Source: JAVBLY01 sp031553035
GTDB taxonomy: Bacteria > Bacillota > Clostridia > Peptostreptococcales > Anaerovoracaceae
Direction: 5' to 3'
DNA: 64,000 bases
Assembly (NCBI GenBank): GCA_031553035.1
Contig: JAVBLY010000001.1
Span: forward strand, 186,001-250,000
Position numbers and translations under genes: made by a program. How positions within the stretch are numbered: the first letter of the stretch is position 1; the number at the start of each line of letters is the position of its first letter. Below are positions 33,844 to 42,138 of this stretch, in pieces. The notes below the pieces were generated by a model, which worked only from the letters and a program-made list of their open reading frames with translations, did no database searches and was not told where the DNA came from.

Positions 33844-34998
33844 TTATATATATCTATCCAAATATGTGTGCAGCAGTCCTTCCCATTCGGGTCCGTCGGG
33901 GGTTTTATCAACGATTTTTCCGATATCTTTGAGCTCATTTGGACGCATGTGTTCCATGTGAGTCCAGTCCATGGGGAATCCTCGTCTTCTTGCCAGCTGA
34001 TACATTTTCTGATTCCGCCGCGGCAGTGCAAGGAACGAATCTATATAGTTCAGGATACGGGGAACATCTTTGTCCATATAGCCCTCAACATCAGCGAGCA
34101 GGTTGATGATGTGATCGCTTGCTACCTTGCCGTCGGCCTTTTCCGGATCCACACTTGCAAGCATCTCTCTGATCTCAAGAAGTTTCTCCATATCTGTACA
34201 TTCTTCATAGTCAGTCGTTCTTCTCAGTTCATCCATCGGCGAGCCTGTCCTGAGCACGAAGGTTCTGAGCCTTACAAAATCCGGGTTCACTTCATTGATC
34301 ACCTTAGCGGTCTCAACTGCATTCTCTTTTGTCAGTGCTTTACCTCCGACGCCCGGCATAAAATACATGGAAAGTTCGATGCCTGCTTCCTTGGCCTTTC
34401 GTCCGCCCAGGATCTGCTGCTCCTGAGTCGAGCCTTTGTTTATAAGTTCAAGGACCTTGTCAGATCCGGTTTCATATCCAGAATGGATCCGGTTAAGTCC
34501 TGCATCAGCTATTCTCCTAAAATCCTCAAGGGAAATTTTGGATAAAGTATCGGCCCTTCCATAGGAAGTGATTCTTTCAAGTTCCGGGAATTTTTCAGAA
34601 ATATGGCTGACGATTTCGACAAGCCAGTCAGGACGAAGCACCATTGTGTTCGCATCCTGAAGAAAAATCGCTCTCCTTCCGCCTTCGGTGAGCCACGTGA
34701 AAACCATCTGGTAACACATCTTTGCTTCGTAGGTAGGAAGTGAAGCAAATTCCTTATTAAGAGAATTCTCGTCATAACCGCCGCCGCCGAAGTGTGACAG
34801 GATCATGTCTCTGTACTTCGCCATAACGTCTATATCGGATTTTATCTCCGCGACCGGTCTGGTGTGAAACTGCTGCCCTCTGTAGAGAGTACAGAATTTG
34901 CACTTGTTCCAGGTGCAGTTTTCCGTTACCTGGAGCAGGAGGCTGTTTGCTTCGCTGGGTGGCCGGATGGGTCCGACTTTGAATGTATTTTGTTCCAT
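33844..34998 (-). CDS. Radical SAM protein with CX4CX2C cluster motif
   Basis: A 384-residue radical SAM enzyme. The cluster motif is CTWNKCKFC, which has four rather than three residues between the first two cysteines. SAM-binding and barrel blocks follow (LSHFGGGGYDE near 73, ITSYGRADTL, GLNRIHSGYETGSD, ELSMYFMPGVGG). There is no B12-binding or TRAM domain. It resembles YgiQ/Elp3-neighbouring proteins of unknown substrate. It is a single gene with an AAAGGA ribosome site. Confidence 0.85.
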   Translation of the reverse strand: MEQNTFKVGPIRPPSEANSLLLQVTENCTWNKCKFCTLYRGQQFHTRPVAEIKSDIDVMAKYRDMILSHFGGGGYDENSLNKEFASLPTYEAKMCYQMVFTWLTEGGRRAIFLQDANTMVLRPDWLVEIVSHISEKFPELERITSYGRADTLSKISLEDFRRIADAGLNRIHSGYETGSDKVLELINKGSTQEQQILGGRKAKEAGIELSMYFMPGVGGKALTKENAVETAKVINEVNPDFVRLRTFVLRTGSPMDELRRTTDYEECTDMEKLLEIREMLASVDPEKADGKVASDHIINLLADVEGYMDKDVPRILNYIDSFLALPRRNQKMYQLARRRGFPMDWTHMEHMRPNELKDIGKIVDKTPDGPEWEGLLHTYLDRYI

Positions 34999-35334
34999 TT
35001 ATATAAATCCTTTCAGTTAATATTCACTACATTTAATCTTATCATATCTTGAGTTTTAGTGTGGGATTTTGTACGGGATTTCCATAACTGTTCTACATCA
35101 GAAATTTACTTTCAGGGAAAAAGCTAAGCAGGCAAAGCTTTATCTGGCCATATACGAAAATGCATTTTTAAAGAAGGCAGAGAAACCGATGGATCTAAAT
35201 ACTGGCTGAAGTAGCCGAAAATTAAATCAAAAAAAACGGCAGCTGCCGGCAACCAAAAATAAAAGGTGACATTAGATGTCACCTTTTTGTGTTATAATCA
35301 TAGATAATCACATGTGAAGTATATTGAGGTACAA
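34999..35334. other. 336-nt intergenic region with a bidirectional hairpin
   Basis: The left part carries the leftward promoter region of the radical SAM gene. The middle (35055-35208) has a short open frame without a ribosome site. At 35265-35283, GGTGACAT-TAG-ATGTCACC is flanked by AAAA and TTTTT, a good bidirectional terminator. TATAAT at 35293-35298 is the -10 for the WYL regulator. Confidence 0.7.
35261..35288 (+). terminator. Bidirectional terminator hairpin
   Basis: An 8-bp perfect stem (35265-35272 with 35276-35283) with a 3-nt loop, preceded by AAAA and followed by five T. No gene ends nearby on the plus strand, so it may shield the WYL promoter from read-through or end a short transcript. 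Confidence 0.75.
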
Positions 35335-36225
35335 ATGCAGACCGGCAGATTATTTGAAATAGTATATATACTGATGGACAAAAAGACGGTGAAGGCCGAC
35401 GAGCTTGCCAGGCATTTTGAAGTATCCAAAAGGACTATACTGAGGGATATCGACAGACTTTCCGCTGCAGGGATCCCCGTTTATGCAAGTCCCGGCAGAG
35501 GCGGCGGCATATCAATAATGGATGATTACGTGCTCAACAAGACCGCTCTGTCGGATGATGAGATGGAATACATCCTGATGTCTCTTCAGAATATGACAGC
35601 AACCGGTAATACCGATGAGAAGTCCATGGGAAGGCTAAAGTCCTTTTTCGGAAAGGAAGATACGGACTGGATCGAGGTGGATTTCTCAAGATGGGGAAGC
35701 AGGAAAACAGATACAGAAAAGTTTGACTTACTCAAGGATGCCATATTAAAAAGCAATACCATTGAGTTTAAGTATATCGATCCATATGGCAGAGAATCGG
35801 ATCGAAATGTTTATCCGCTGAAGCTGGCCTTCAAGGCAAAATCCTGGTATCTGCAGGGGTTTGACAGAAACAAGGATGACTACAGGACATTCAAGATAAA
35901 CCGCATATCCGAAATTAATATCATCCATGATGTGTTTGATCGAAAAGGCTTCGTTCTGCCGCCCATTGAATCGGAATTCGGCGGACAGACGAAAGAGGTG
36001 GAGCTTATTTTTTCACCGGAAATGGCATTCAGAGTCTACGATGAGTTTGATGAGAACGCAATAGACCGGGATGATAATGCCAATATGCGGGTCATGGTCA
36101 GGATTCCCGAGGACGACTGGCTATACAGCTATCTCATGTCCTTCGGGAAAAGCGTTACGGTAGTGCAGCCAAGGGAGGTTGCGAAAACTCTAAAGAAAAA
36201 ACATGAGGAAGCTCTCAATGACTAG
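35335..36225 (+). CDS. WYL-domain transcriptional regulator
   Basis: A 296-residue YafY-type regulator: an N-terminal winged helix (VKADELARHFEVSKRTILRDID at about 20-40, with SPGRGGG wing), then a WYL domain (about 130-215; the WYL triad lies in KAKSWYLQGFD) and a C-terminal WCX part. WYL domains sense ligands such as nucleotides or small metabolites. The ATG at 35335 follows GAGG; an upstream GTG at 35314 would add seven residues. It heads an operon with three small proteins of stress or ligand-binding type. Confidence 0.92.
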   Translation: MQTGRLFEIVYILMDKKTVKADELARHFEVSKRTILRDIDRLSAAGIPVYASPGRGGGISIMDDYVLNKTALSDDEMEYILMSLQNMTATGNTDEKSMGRLKSFFGKEDTDWIEVDFSRWGSRKTDTEKFDLLKDAILKSNTIEFKYIDPYGRESDRNVYPLKLAFKAKSWYLQGFDRNKDDYRTFKINRISEINIIHDVFDRKGFVLPPIESEFGGQTKEVELIFSPEMAFRVYDEFDENAIDRDDNANMRVMVRIPEDDWLYSYLMSFGKSVTVVQPREVAKTLKKKHEEALND

Positions 36226-36258
36226 GGGGCATTTGGTCAATACGAAAGGTAAATTGAT

Positions 36259-37005
36259 ATGGAATATATAAATCTGACACTGGAGAATTTAGAAAAAGAG
36301 CACCTGTGCTGTGCCATCGCAGACAAAAAACATCAGGACGGAGTCTGCAATAAAAAAAGCTGGCTCAGAGAACGGCTCCCTGAAGGGCACGTTTTTAGAA
36401 AGCTGGATGTAAAAGGTAAAGCCTTCATCGAATATGCGCCTTTGGAAAAGGCTTGGGTTCCGATCAAAGGGGATAACTATTTGTTTATTTATTGCCTATG
36501 GGTGTCGGGCAGTTACAAAGGGAAAGACCATGGCAAAGATCTGCTGGAATACTGCATCGAAGATGCTAAGAAGCAAGGCAAATCAGGTATATCCGTCATT
36601 AGCTCAAAGAAAAAAATGCCTTTTTTGTCAGATCCCAAGTTCCTCAAAAAATATGGATTCGAAACAGTGGATAATATAGGTGATTACGAGCTGCTGGCGC
36701 TGTCGTTTGACGGAACAAAACCAAAATTTTCGGATACCGCCAGAACAGGGGTGATCGAAAACAAGGAACTTACGATTTTTTACAGCACTCAGTGTCCATA
36801 TGTCAACAACTGCGCCAATCAGATAAGAGGATATTGCAGTGACTCAGGAATAAAGATAAACATGATAGAAGTTGACACGCTTGAGAAGGCAAAAGAACTG
36901 CCGTCGATTTTCAATAACTGGGCTGTTTTCAATGATGGAAAATTCGTTACCAATCACCTTATGAACGAGAGTTATTTCAAGAAGATGATTTTGGGGGATA
37001 AGTAA
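36259..37005 (+). CDS. GNAT-family acetyltransferase with YoaP-like C-terminal domain
   Basis: A 248-residue protein. A divergent GNAT fold occupies about 1-165 (VSGSYKGKDHGKDLLEYCIEDA is the acetyl-CoA loop). A thioredoxin-like YoaP domain follows, with YSTQCPYVNNC as a CxxxxxC motif. It resembles YoaP of Bacillus. Two further cysteines in LCCAIADKKHQDGVC near the start may bind metal. It is the second gene of the WYL operon. Confidence 0.85.
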   Translation: MEYINLTLENLEKEHLCCAIADKKHQDGVCNKKSWLRERLPEGHVFRKLDVKGKAFIEYAPLEKAWVPIKGDNYLFIYCLWVSGSYKGKDHGKDLLEYCIEDAKKQGKSGISVISSKKKMPFLSDPKFLKKYGFETVDNIGDYELLALSFDGTKPKFSDTARTGVIENKELTIFYSTQCPYVNNCANQIRGYCSDSGIKINMIEVDTLEKAKELPSIFNNWAVFNDGKFVTNHLMNESYFKKMILGDK

Positions 37006-37006
37006 A

Positions 37007-37447
37007 ATGGAATGGATGAATGCATATACTGAATCGATAGAGCCAACACCGGAAGATATTTCAAACTTTATCGCCAATCCACTATGGGAAGAACTGAATC
37101 AGTTCATAACTGAGAATTATGATGCGAAACCGGATTATTCGTACAGCGGATGCAGCGCGCAGACAGGATGGAATGTCAAATACAAAAAAGGCGGAAAGGC
37201 GCTCTGCACACTATATCCAATGAACGGGTATTTTATCGCACTGGTGGTAATTGGGAAGAAGGAACTGCCGGAAGCGGAAATGATCATGCCCACATGTACC
37301 GGATATGTCCGTGACCTGTTCGAAAAAACAGAAATGATGGGGCAGATGGGTATGTGGCTTATGATTGATGTGAAAGATGAAGATATACTGGAAGATGTCA
37401 TGAATCTGATCCAGATAAGAAGAAAGATTAAATCGAGAGGAAAATAA
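37007..37447 (+). CDS. DUF3788-family protein
   Basis: A 146-residue protein with the DUF3788 pattern (LWEELNQFITENY, then GWNVKYKKGGKALCTLYPMNGYF). These are small cytoplasmic proteins of unknown function, often next to GyrI-like and WYL genes as here. It begins 1 nt after the preceding stop. Confidence 0.87.
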   Translation: MEWMNAYTESIEPTPEDISNFIANPLWEELNQFITENYDAKPDYSYSGCSAQTGWNVKYKKGGKALCTLYPMNGYFIALVVIGKKELPEAEMIMPTCTGYVRDLFEKTEMMGQMGMWLMIDVKDEDILEDVMNLIQIRRKIKSRGK

Positions 37448-37451
37448 AAAA

Positions 37452-38075
37452 ATGAAATACGAATCCAGAAAGAACGATAAGGAATTTTATGTAGTTAAGA
37501 AGGCCCCGTCACTGGTAAAAGTACCTCCCCAGAACTTTATTACCATAAGCGGTGAAGGGGATCCCAACCGGCCCGAGTTTTCCGACAGAGTTGGAGCGCT
37601 TTATTCTGCTGCCTATCCAATCAAGATGGGGTATAAGCATTCATTCAAAAATGAACCGGGTAAAAAGGCAGAGTTCGATGACTTTACGGTATTCCCCCTT
37701 GAGGGAGTCTGGTCATCCCACTCCGCCGATCCGACTCAAAAGGATCAGTTCATCTATACCATAATGATCCGGCAGCCGTATTTTGTGACAGAAGACATGT
37801 TCGAAGATGCTCTTACGAAAGCCAAAGAAAAAGGCGGTGATCCCCTTCATAATGAAGTCAAGTTTGAAACAATCGAGGATGGATTATGTGTCCATATGCT
37901 CCATCAGGGACCATTCGACGACGAACTTGAGTCCTTCAAAATTATGCAGGAATTCGTGGAAGAGAATAATCTGAAACGTCTCGGTTTTGAGCACAGAGAG
38001 ATATATCTCAGCGATTTCCGAAAAAGCAAGCCTGAAAATCTGAAGACGATCCTAAGATATAGAGTAGAAAAATAA
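37452..38075 (+). CDS. GyrI-like small-molecule-binding protein
   Basis: A 207-residue protein with a GyrI-like/SOUL-type binding fold: VPPQNFITISGEGDPNRPEF at the start and VHMLHQGPFDDELESF near residue 137. These domains bind amphipathic small molecules, and some hydrolyse or sequester toxic compounds. It starts 4 nt after the DUF3788 gene. With the WYL regulator it suggests a response to a small toxic ligand. Confidence 0.88.
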   Translation: MKYESRKNDKEFYVVKKAPSLVKVPPQNFITISGEGDPNRPEFSDRVGALYSAAYPIKMGYKHSFKNEPGKKAEFDDFTVFPLEGVWSSHSADPTQKDQFIYTIMIRQPYFVTEDMFEDALTKAKEKGGDPLHNEVKFETIEDGLCVHMLHQGPFDDELESFKIMQEFVEENNLKRLGFEHREIYLSDFRKSKPENLKTILRYRVEK

Positions 38076-38083
38076 TTCTTTTA

Positions 38084-39127
38084 TTATGAAAGAGGCAATG
38101 AAATTTTAAAGGTGCTGCCTGATCCGGGCTGACTCTCAACTTTGATGTCACCGCCGCAGAGATCGATGATCCTCTTTGCCAGTGTAAGACCAAGGCCGTT
38201 TCCTTCGGACTTACGGGTGGTATCGCCCTGATAGAATTTGTCGAAGATCTTCTTTATGGTGCTCTCATCCATGCCGCAGCCTGAATCTGTTATTTCAACG
38301 ACAGCAGATGAGCCTTGCATGTATGACTGGATGGAAATCGTGCCTCCCGCATCTGTGAATTTGACGGCATTGCCGATGAGGTTGATCCATACCTGAAGGA
38401 GCAGGCCTTCGTCGCCATGATAACCTATGTTTGATAGGTCGATTTCCATGTTAAGATCTTTGGCACTCCAGTCTTTTTCAAAAAGGAGTATAGCCTGACG
38501 GATCTGTTCATCCAGCCGGAAGTCCTTTTTGTTCATCACTATTTCCTGACTTTCCAGTTTTGAAAGATTAAGGATATTTCCCGAGAGTTTCGATAACTGT
38601 CTGGAACCTTCAATTATCATCTTTGTATATTCATCACGTTCGGAATCGGTAAGGTCTTCACTCTGAAGGAGAGTGGCGTATCCTTCGATGGCAGCAATGG
38701 GTGTTTTGAATTCATGTGATACGTTTACGATGAAGTCATTTCTCAGGGTCTCTATCCCTGACAGTTCATCCACCATAGTATTGAAATTCCTGGACATTTC
38801 CCTGATTTCCTCTATGCTTCCCGTTTCGCTTAACTTAACATCAAAGTCACCTTCTGCTACGCGCTTTGACACTTCGGTTAAGTCTGTAACAGGCTTAATG
38901 ATCTTTGATCCCACAAAGAGAGAGACCACTGCGCCGATGACCAGACTGAGGATCAATAGTACTATTATAGGTCCAAGAGGTGAAGCGTCATGTTCATTGG
39001 TGGGGAGAACACCGTTCATATACATCAGAAAAGCAATGCAGACCATGCAGGACATTGACAGCAGGATAATAAGAAAAACAATTCCCGCAAAATAGAATAT
39101 CAGCTTTCGATGTGTCTCAATCTTCAT
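38084..39127 (-). CDS. Sensor histidine kinase (HAMP, HisKA)
   Basis: A 347-residue membrane kinase. Two membrane helices (about 10-37 and 50-72) enclose an outside loop of only some 15 residues. HAMP is at about 72-125, HisKA with the phosphorylated histidine in VSHEFKTP, and HATPase with NAVKFTD, GCGMDES and GNGLGLTL boxes. The short loop is typical of kinases that sense membrane or transporter state. It overlaps the response regulator gene by 11 nt and is divergent from a MacAB-like exporter, its likely target. Confidence 0.94.
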   Translation of the reverse strand: MKIETHRKLIFYFAGIVFLIILLSMSCMVCIAFLMYMNGVLPTNEHDASPLGPIIVLLILSLVIGAVVSLFVGSKIIKPVTDLTEVSKRVAEGDFDVKLSETGSIEEIREMSRNFNTMVDELSGIETLRNDFIVNVSHEFKTPIAAIEGYATLLQSEDLTDSERDEYTKMIIEGSRQLSKLSGNILNLSKLESQEIVMNKKDFRLDEQIRQAILLFEKDWSAKDLNMEIDLSNIGYHGDEGLLLQVWINLIGNAVKFTDAGGTISIQSYMQGSSAVVEITDSGCGMDESTIKKIFDKFYQGDTTRKSEGNGLGLTLAKRIIDLCGGDIKVESQPGSGSTFKISLPLS

Positions 39128-39797
39128 GTGTCTTTACCATCTTATAACCAAGTCCCCGAACGGTGACGATCTCAAAATCATCATTGTCTTTGAATTTTTC
39201 TCTAAGCCTGTTAATATGGACATCCACAGTCCGTTCATCCGAATCAGTTTCCATTCCCCATATCTCGTCCATGAGCTGCTGCCTGGTAAAAATTTTATTT
39301 GGGTATGATGTGAGTTTGTATAGTAGATTGAATTCTTTCTGGGGGAGAAGTTTTTCCCCGTTTCTGTCAGCAACGGTCAGGGAATCATGATCCATGACAG
39401 TTTCACCAATTCGGATTTTTTTCTCATTGATCATTTTCGCCCGCCTCATCAGCGCTCCTACCCGCAGAACCATTTCGTTTACATCCACAGGCTTTACCAT
39501 GTAATCGTCGATGCCTGCGTTAAAGCCTTTTTCTTTAGCCGCAAAATCATCCTTCACCGTAATCATCAGGATAGGAATTTCATAGCTGGCTTCTCTCAAA
39601 GATTCAGTCAGCTCGTATCCGTCCACATTGGGCATCATGACATCGGAAATGATCAGGTCGATATAGTTCTCATCCAAAATATTAAGTGCTTCTTCACCGT
39701 CTCCCGCAGAAAAAACATTGTAGCCTTTCCTTACGAGAACAGCAGTGAAAAGCTTGTTAAGTTTGTTGTCATCTTCTACAACCAGCACGTTAAACAT
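39117..39797 (-). CDS. OmpR-family response regulator
   Basis: A 226-residue regulator. The receiver domain has the acidic pair and phospho-acceptor aspartate in DLIISDVMMPNVDGYE, and the winged-helix output ends in DSDERTVDVHINRLREKF. It pairs with the kinase downstream. Direct repeats GTAAACT at 39861-39878 in front of this gene, and CTGAA repeats ahead of the exporter, are candidate sites. Confidence 0.95.
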   Translation of the reverse strand: MFNVLVVEDDNKLNKLFTAVLVRKGYNVFSAGDGEEALNILDENYIDLIISDVMMPNVDGYELTESLREASYEIPILMITVKDDFAAKEKGFNAGIDDYMVKPVDVNEMVLRVGALMRRAKMINEKKIRIGETVMDHDSLTVADRNGEKLLPQKEFNLLYKLTSYPNKIFTRQQLMDEIWGMETDSDERTVDVHINRLREKFKDNDDFEIVTVRGLGYKMVKTHED

Positions 39798-39860
39798 GAG
39801 TTATCTCCGTTCTGCCATATGCTATATGACCTTCTCTAAATTATAACATATACCATAAAT

Positions 39861-39878
39861 GTAAACTCATCGTAAACT
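39861..39878. promoter_or_regulatory. Direct repeat GTAAACT, 11-bp period
   Basis: GTAAACT occurs at 39861-39867 and 39872-39878, one helical turn apart, in the promoter region of the response regulator. This is the usual layout of OmpR-family binding sites and suggests autoregulation. Confidence 0.5.
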
Positions 39879-39969
39879 TACAACCCTGTGACCTGAACAA
39901 AAAATTACAAATTAATATACTGTTCATGTTGAATTTAAGGACAGTTTATAATGCTGTGGTAGGCTGAGC

Positions 39970-40009
39970 CTGAAATTAATCTGAAGCTTGATATTCAGGT
40001 TAGTTTCAG
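39970..40009. promoter_or_regulatory. 16-bp inverted repeat built of 11-bp direct repeats, upstream of the exporter operon
   Basis: Bases 39970-39985 and 39994-40009 are inverted repeats with two mismatches and an 8-bp spacer. Within each arm CTGAA or TTCAG recurs at 11 bp. It lies 160-200 nt before the fusion-protein ATG and could be a site for the divergent response regulator. The rest of the 373-nt gap 39798-40170 holds the GTAAACT repeats and the family 2 element; no gene. Confidence 0.5.
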
Positions 40010-40063
40010 AAAAAACCGATAAAATGCCGTTATAAATAAAAGTAAGTTATATGAAGGGCGGGG

Positions 40064-40156
40064 CAGGGCAGTGAGTTTCACAAAATCAGAGATTTTGGAA
40101 ACTCTTGCACACGGACTTGTCTAGCAGCTCGTGTAACTCGCAGGACAAGGCACAGG
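40064..40156 (+). promoter_or_regulatory. Structured leader-like repeat, family 2 copy 2
   Basis: A 93-nt relative of 13159-13264, starting CAGGGCAGTG and ending GGACAAGGCACAGG. Hairpin 1 pairs GAGTTT (40073-40078) with AAACTC (40099-40104) and CAAAATC (40081-40087) with GATTTTG (40091-40097). Relative to copy 1, two outer base pairs are swapped on both sides. CTTGT (40116-40120) can pair with ACAAG (40145-40149). It ends 14 nt before the exporter ATG. Confidence 0.7.
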
Positions 40157-40170
40157 CAGGAGGAAACATT

Positions 40171-41448
40171 ATGGAATCAGCATTAACACCGGTCAAAAAG
40201 AAAAGCAAAAAAAAGCGGATAATCATCATATCGATCATAGTCGTTGTAATTTTAGTCGCAGTCCTTGTGATCCCAAGGTTCTTTGGACCTTTGGCGGGAG
40301 GGAGTACCGCATCTTCATTCGGAGAGACAACAGTGAAGACAGGAAACATCTCTACCACTGTAGAGGGCAGCGGCAATATCGAAGACAATGAGATCACGAT
40401 CGAAATTCCTTATGATGTTATGGTCAACGATATTAAAGTGGATGAAGGTGACTACGTCAATGCTGGAGACAAGCTGGTTACTGTATATTCATCTTCCCTG
40501 GAGAGCAAGATAGAGGATGTGGAAGATGAGATAGATGATATCAATGATAAGATAGACGACCAGAAAGACAACAGTGAAAATGTCAAAGCTCTCAAAGAGA
40601 GAAAGTCGGAACTAACGAGCATTAAAAAGGCTCTTAATAAAGTAGCAAAAAATAATGTCATTTATGCTTCCGGCAACGGCACGGTTGGTACCATCAGCAT
40701 TTCCGAAGGCTCAAAACTTTCTGATGATGAGGATACAGACGCTACATCTACAGATTCTGCAGATACGACCAGTACAGAATCTTCATCGACGGTAAGCAGT
40801 GGATCTGACAGCATGTCGCTTACCAGCATCAGGGATGATTATTTTGGCAGTGCCATGACCATCGATTCAAACGACACGGTATCAATGGAAGTGGATATAG
40901 ACGAACTTGATATCGCCACAGTTAAAAAAGGTCAGGATGCCACAGTCACTCTTGATGCCGTAACAGACCAGGAATTCACCGGAAAAGTCACAAAGATAAA
41001 CAGTGACATTTCCATCAACAACGGCGTTGTAAAATACAGCGCTAAGATCGAATCAGAAAAATCCTCTGAGATGAAGACTGGCATGAGCGCTGATGTGACG
41101 ATAGTCAAGGAGTCTAAAGAAAACGTATTGCTGATCCCTGCGGATGCAGTCCAGGAAAATGCCGAAGGGTTATTCGTCTACACAAGCCTGAAGGATGATA
41201 CTCTGGGAGGAATAACAAAGATCACTACCGGACTTTCTGATGGGACAAATGTAGAAGTAGTGACAGGGCTTTCGGAAGGTGACAAAATATATTATACCAA
41301 AGCAAGCGCTGACAGCACCGAACAGAACCCGTTTATGATGCAGGGAGGACCGGGTAACGGTGACATGCCTTCGGGCGAAATGCCATCCGGCGGTCCTGAT
41401 GGATCTGGAAGCGGCGGAGGACAGGTACCCACACAGGGAAGCAATTAG
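40171..41448 (+). CDS. HlyD/MacA-like membrane fusion protein
   Basis: A 425-residue periplasmic-adaptor-type protein of a Gram-positive tripartite-like exporter. A basic N-terminus and one membrane helix (about 15-37) are followed by a barrel-lipoyl half (about 60-115), a charged helical hairpin (about 110-165) and the beta-barrel region. A low-complexity Ser/Thr/Asp stretch lies near 190-225, and the tail is rich in Met, Gly and Pro. The ATG at 40171 has GGAGG. First of a three-gene operon with ATPase and permease. Confidence 0.92.
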   Translation: MESALTPVKKKSKKKRIIIISIIVVVILVAVLVIPRFFGPLAGGSTASSFGETTVKTGNISTTVEGSGNIEDNEITIEIPYDVMVNDIKVDEGDYVNAGDKLVTVYSSSLESKIEDVEDEIDDINDKIDDQKDNSENVKALKERKSELTSIKKALNKVAKNNVIYASGNGTVGTISISEGSKLSDDEDTDATSTDSADTTSTESSSTVSSGSDSMSLTSIRDDYFGSAMTIDSNDTVSMEVDIDELDIATVKKGQDATVTLDAVTDQEFTGKVTKINSDISINNGVVKYSAKIESEKSSEMKTGMSADVTIVKESKENVLLIPADAVQENAEGLFVYTSLKDDTLGGITKITTGLSDGTNVEVVTGLSEGDKIYYTKASADSTEQNPFMMQGGPGNGDMPSGEMPSGGPDGSGSGGGQVPTQGSN

Positions 41449-41463
41449 CAGCGGGGGTATAAA

Positions 41464-42138
41464 ATGATAATTTTTAAGAATGTGATCAAAAATTATATAT
41501 TAGGTGACGAAGAGATCCACGCCCTTGATGATGTCAGCTTCAGCATACATGAGAACGAATATGTCGGGATCATAGGTCCTTCGGGCAGCGGCAAATCCAC
41601 ACTTATGAATATCATGGGCTGTCTTGATGTAATAACCTCGGGCGAGTACTATCTTGACGGTCTGGCAATCGAGGAATACGGGGAGGATGAACTGGCTGCC
41701 ATAAGGAACAAGAAGATAGGCTTCGTTTTTCAGAGCTTTAACCTTTTAAACAGGATGACCGTAGAAGAAAATGTGGAGTTGCCGCTGATTTATCAGGGGA
41801 TATCTCCAGCTGTTCGAAAGGAAAAAGTAAAAGCGGCGCTTGATAAAGTTGATCTCTGGGACAGACGGACTCATACACCTAACAAGATTTCAGGAGGACA
41901 GCAGCAGAGAGCAGCTATTGCCCGGGCAATAGTCACTGAGCCTTCACTCATACTTGCCGATGAGCCTACCGGGAATCTGGATACAAAGACAGGTAAGATG
42001 ATCCTTGGGATCTTCGATGATCTGCATAAGGACGGAAAGACCATCGTACTAATCACTCATGACAAGGAAACAGCGGAATCAACCGAGAGGCAGCTCAGCA
42101 TAGTGGATGGGAAAATGACGGAGGGTTTGATATGGTAA
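41464..42138 (+). CDS. ABC transporter ATPase (MacB/LolD type)
   Basis: A 224-residue ATPase. Walker A GPSGSGKST, signature ISGGQQQR, and Walker B LILADEPTGNLD are complete. It drives the FtsX-type permease that overlaps its end by 7 nt. Such systems export peptides, antibiotics or lipoproteins, and a neighbouring two-component system commonly senses the same compound. Confidence 0.95.
   Translation: MIIFKNVIKNYILGDEEIHALDDVSFSIHENEYVGIIGPSGSGKSTLMNIMGCLDVITSGEYYLDGLAIEEYGEDELAAIRNKKIGFVFQSFNLLNRMTVEENVELPLIYQGISPAVRKEKVKAALDKVDLWDRRTHTPNKISGGQQQRAAIARAIVTEPSLILADEPTGNLDTKTGKMILGIFDDLHKDGKTIVLITHDKETAESTERQLSIVDGKMTEGLIW

Noticed and set aside
33868..34545. 225-codon plus-strand frame opposite the radical SAM gene
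   Set aside because: Shadow frame; the minus-strand protein has all expected motifs and the plus frame has none.
35055..35208. Short open frame ending KAEKPMDLNTG in the gap before the WYL regulator
   Set aside because: It has only a TTG as possible start, no ribosome site, and no recognisable domain; it may be a decayed gene tail but cannot be supported.
40105..40170. In-frame upstream extension of the membrane fusion protein
   Set aside because: The extension lies in the family 2 element and would put 22 polar residues before a normal signal-anchor; ATG 40171 has GGAGG.
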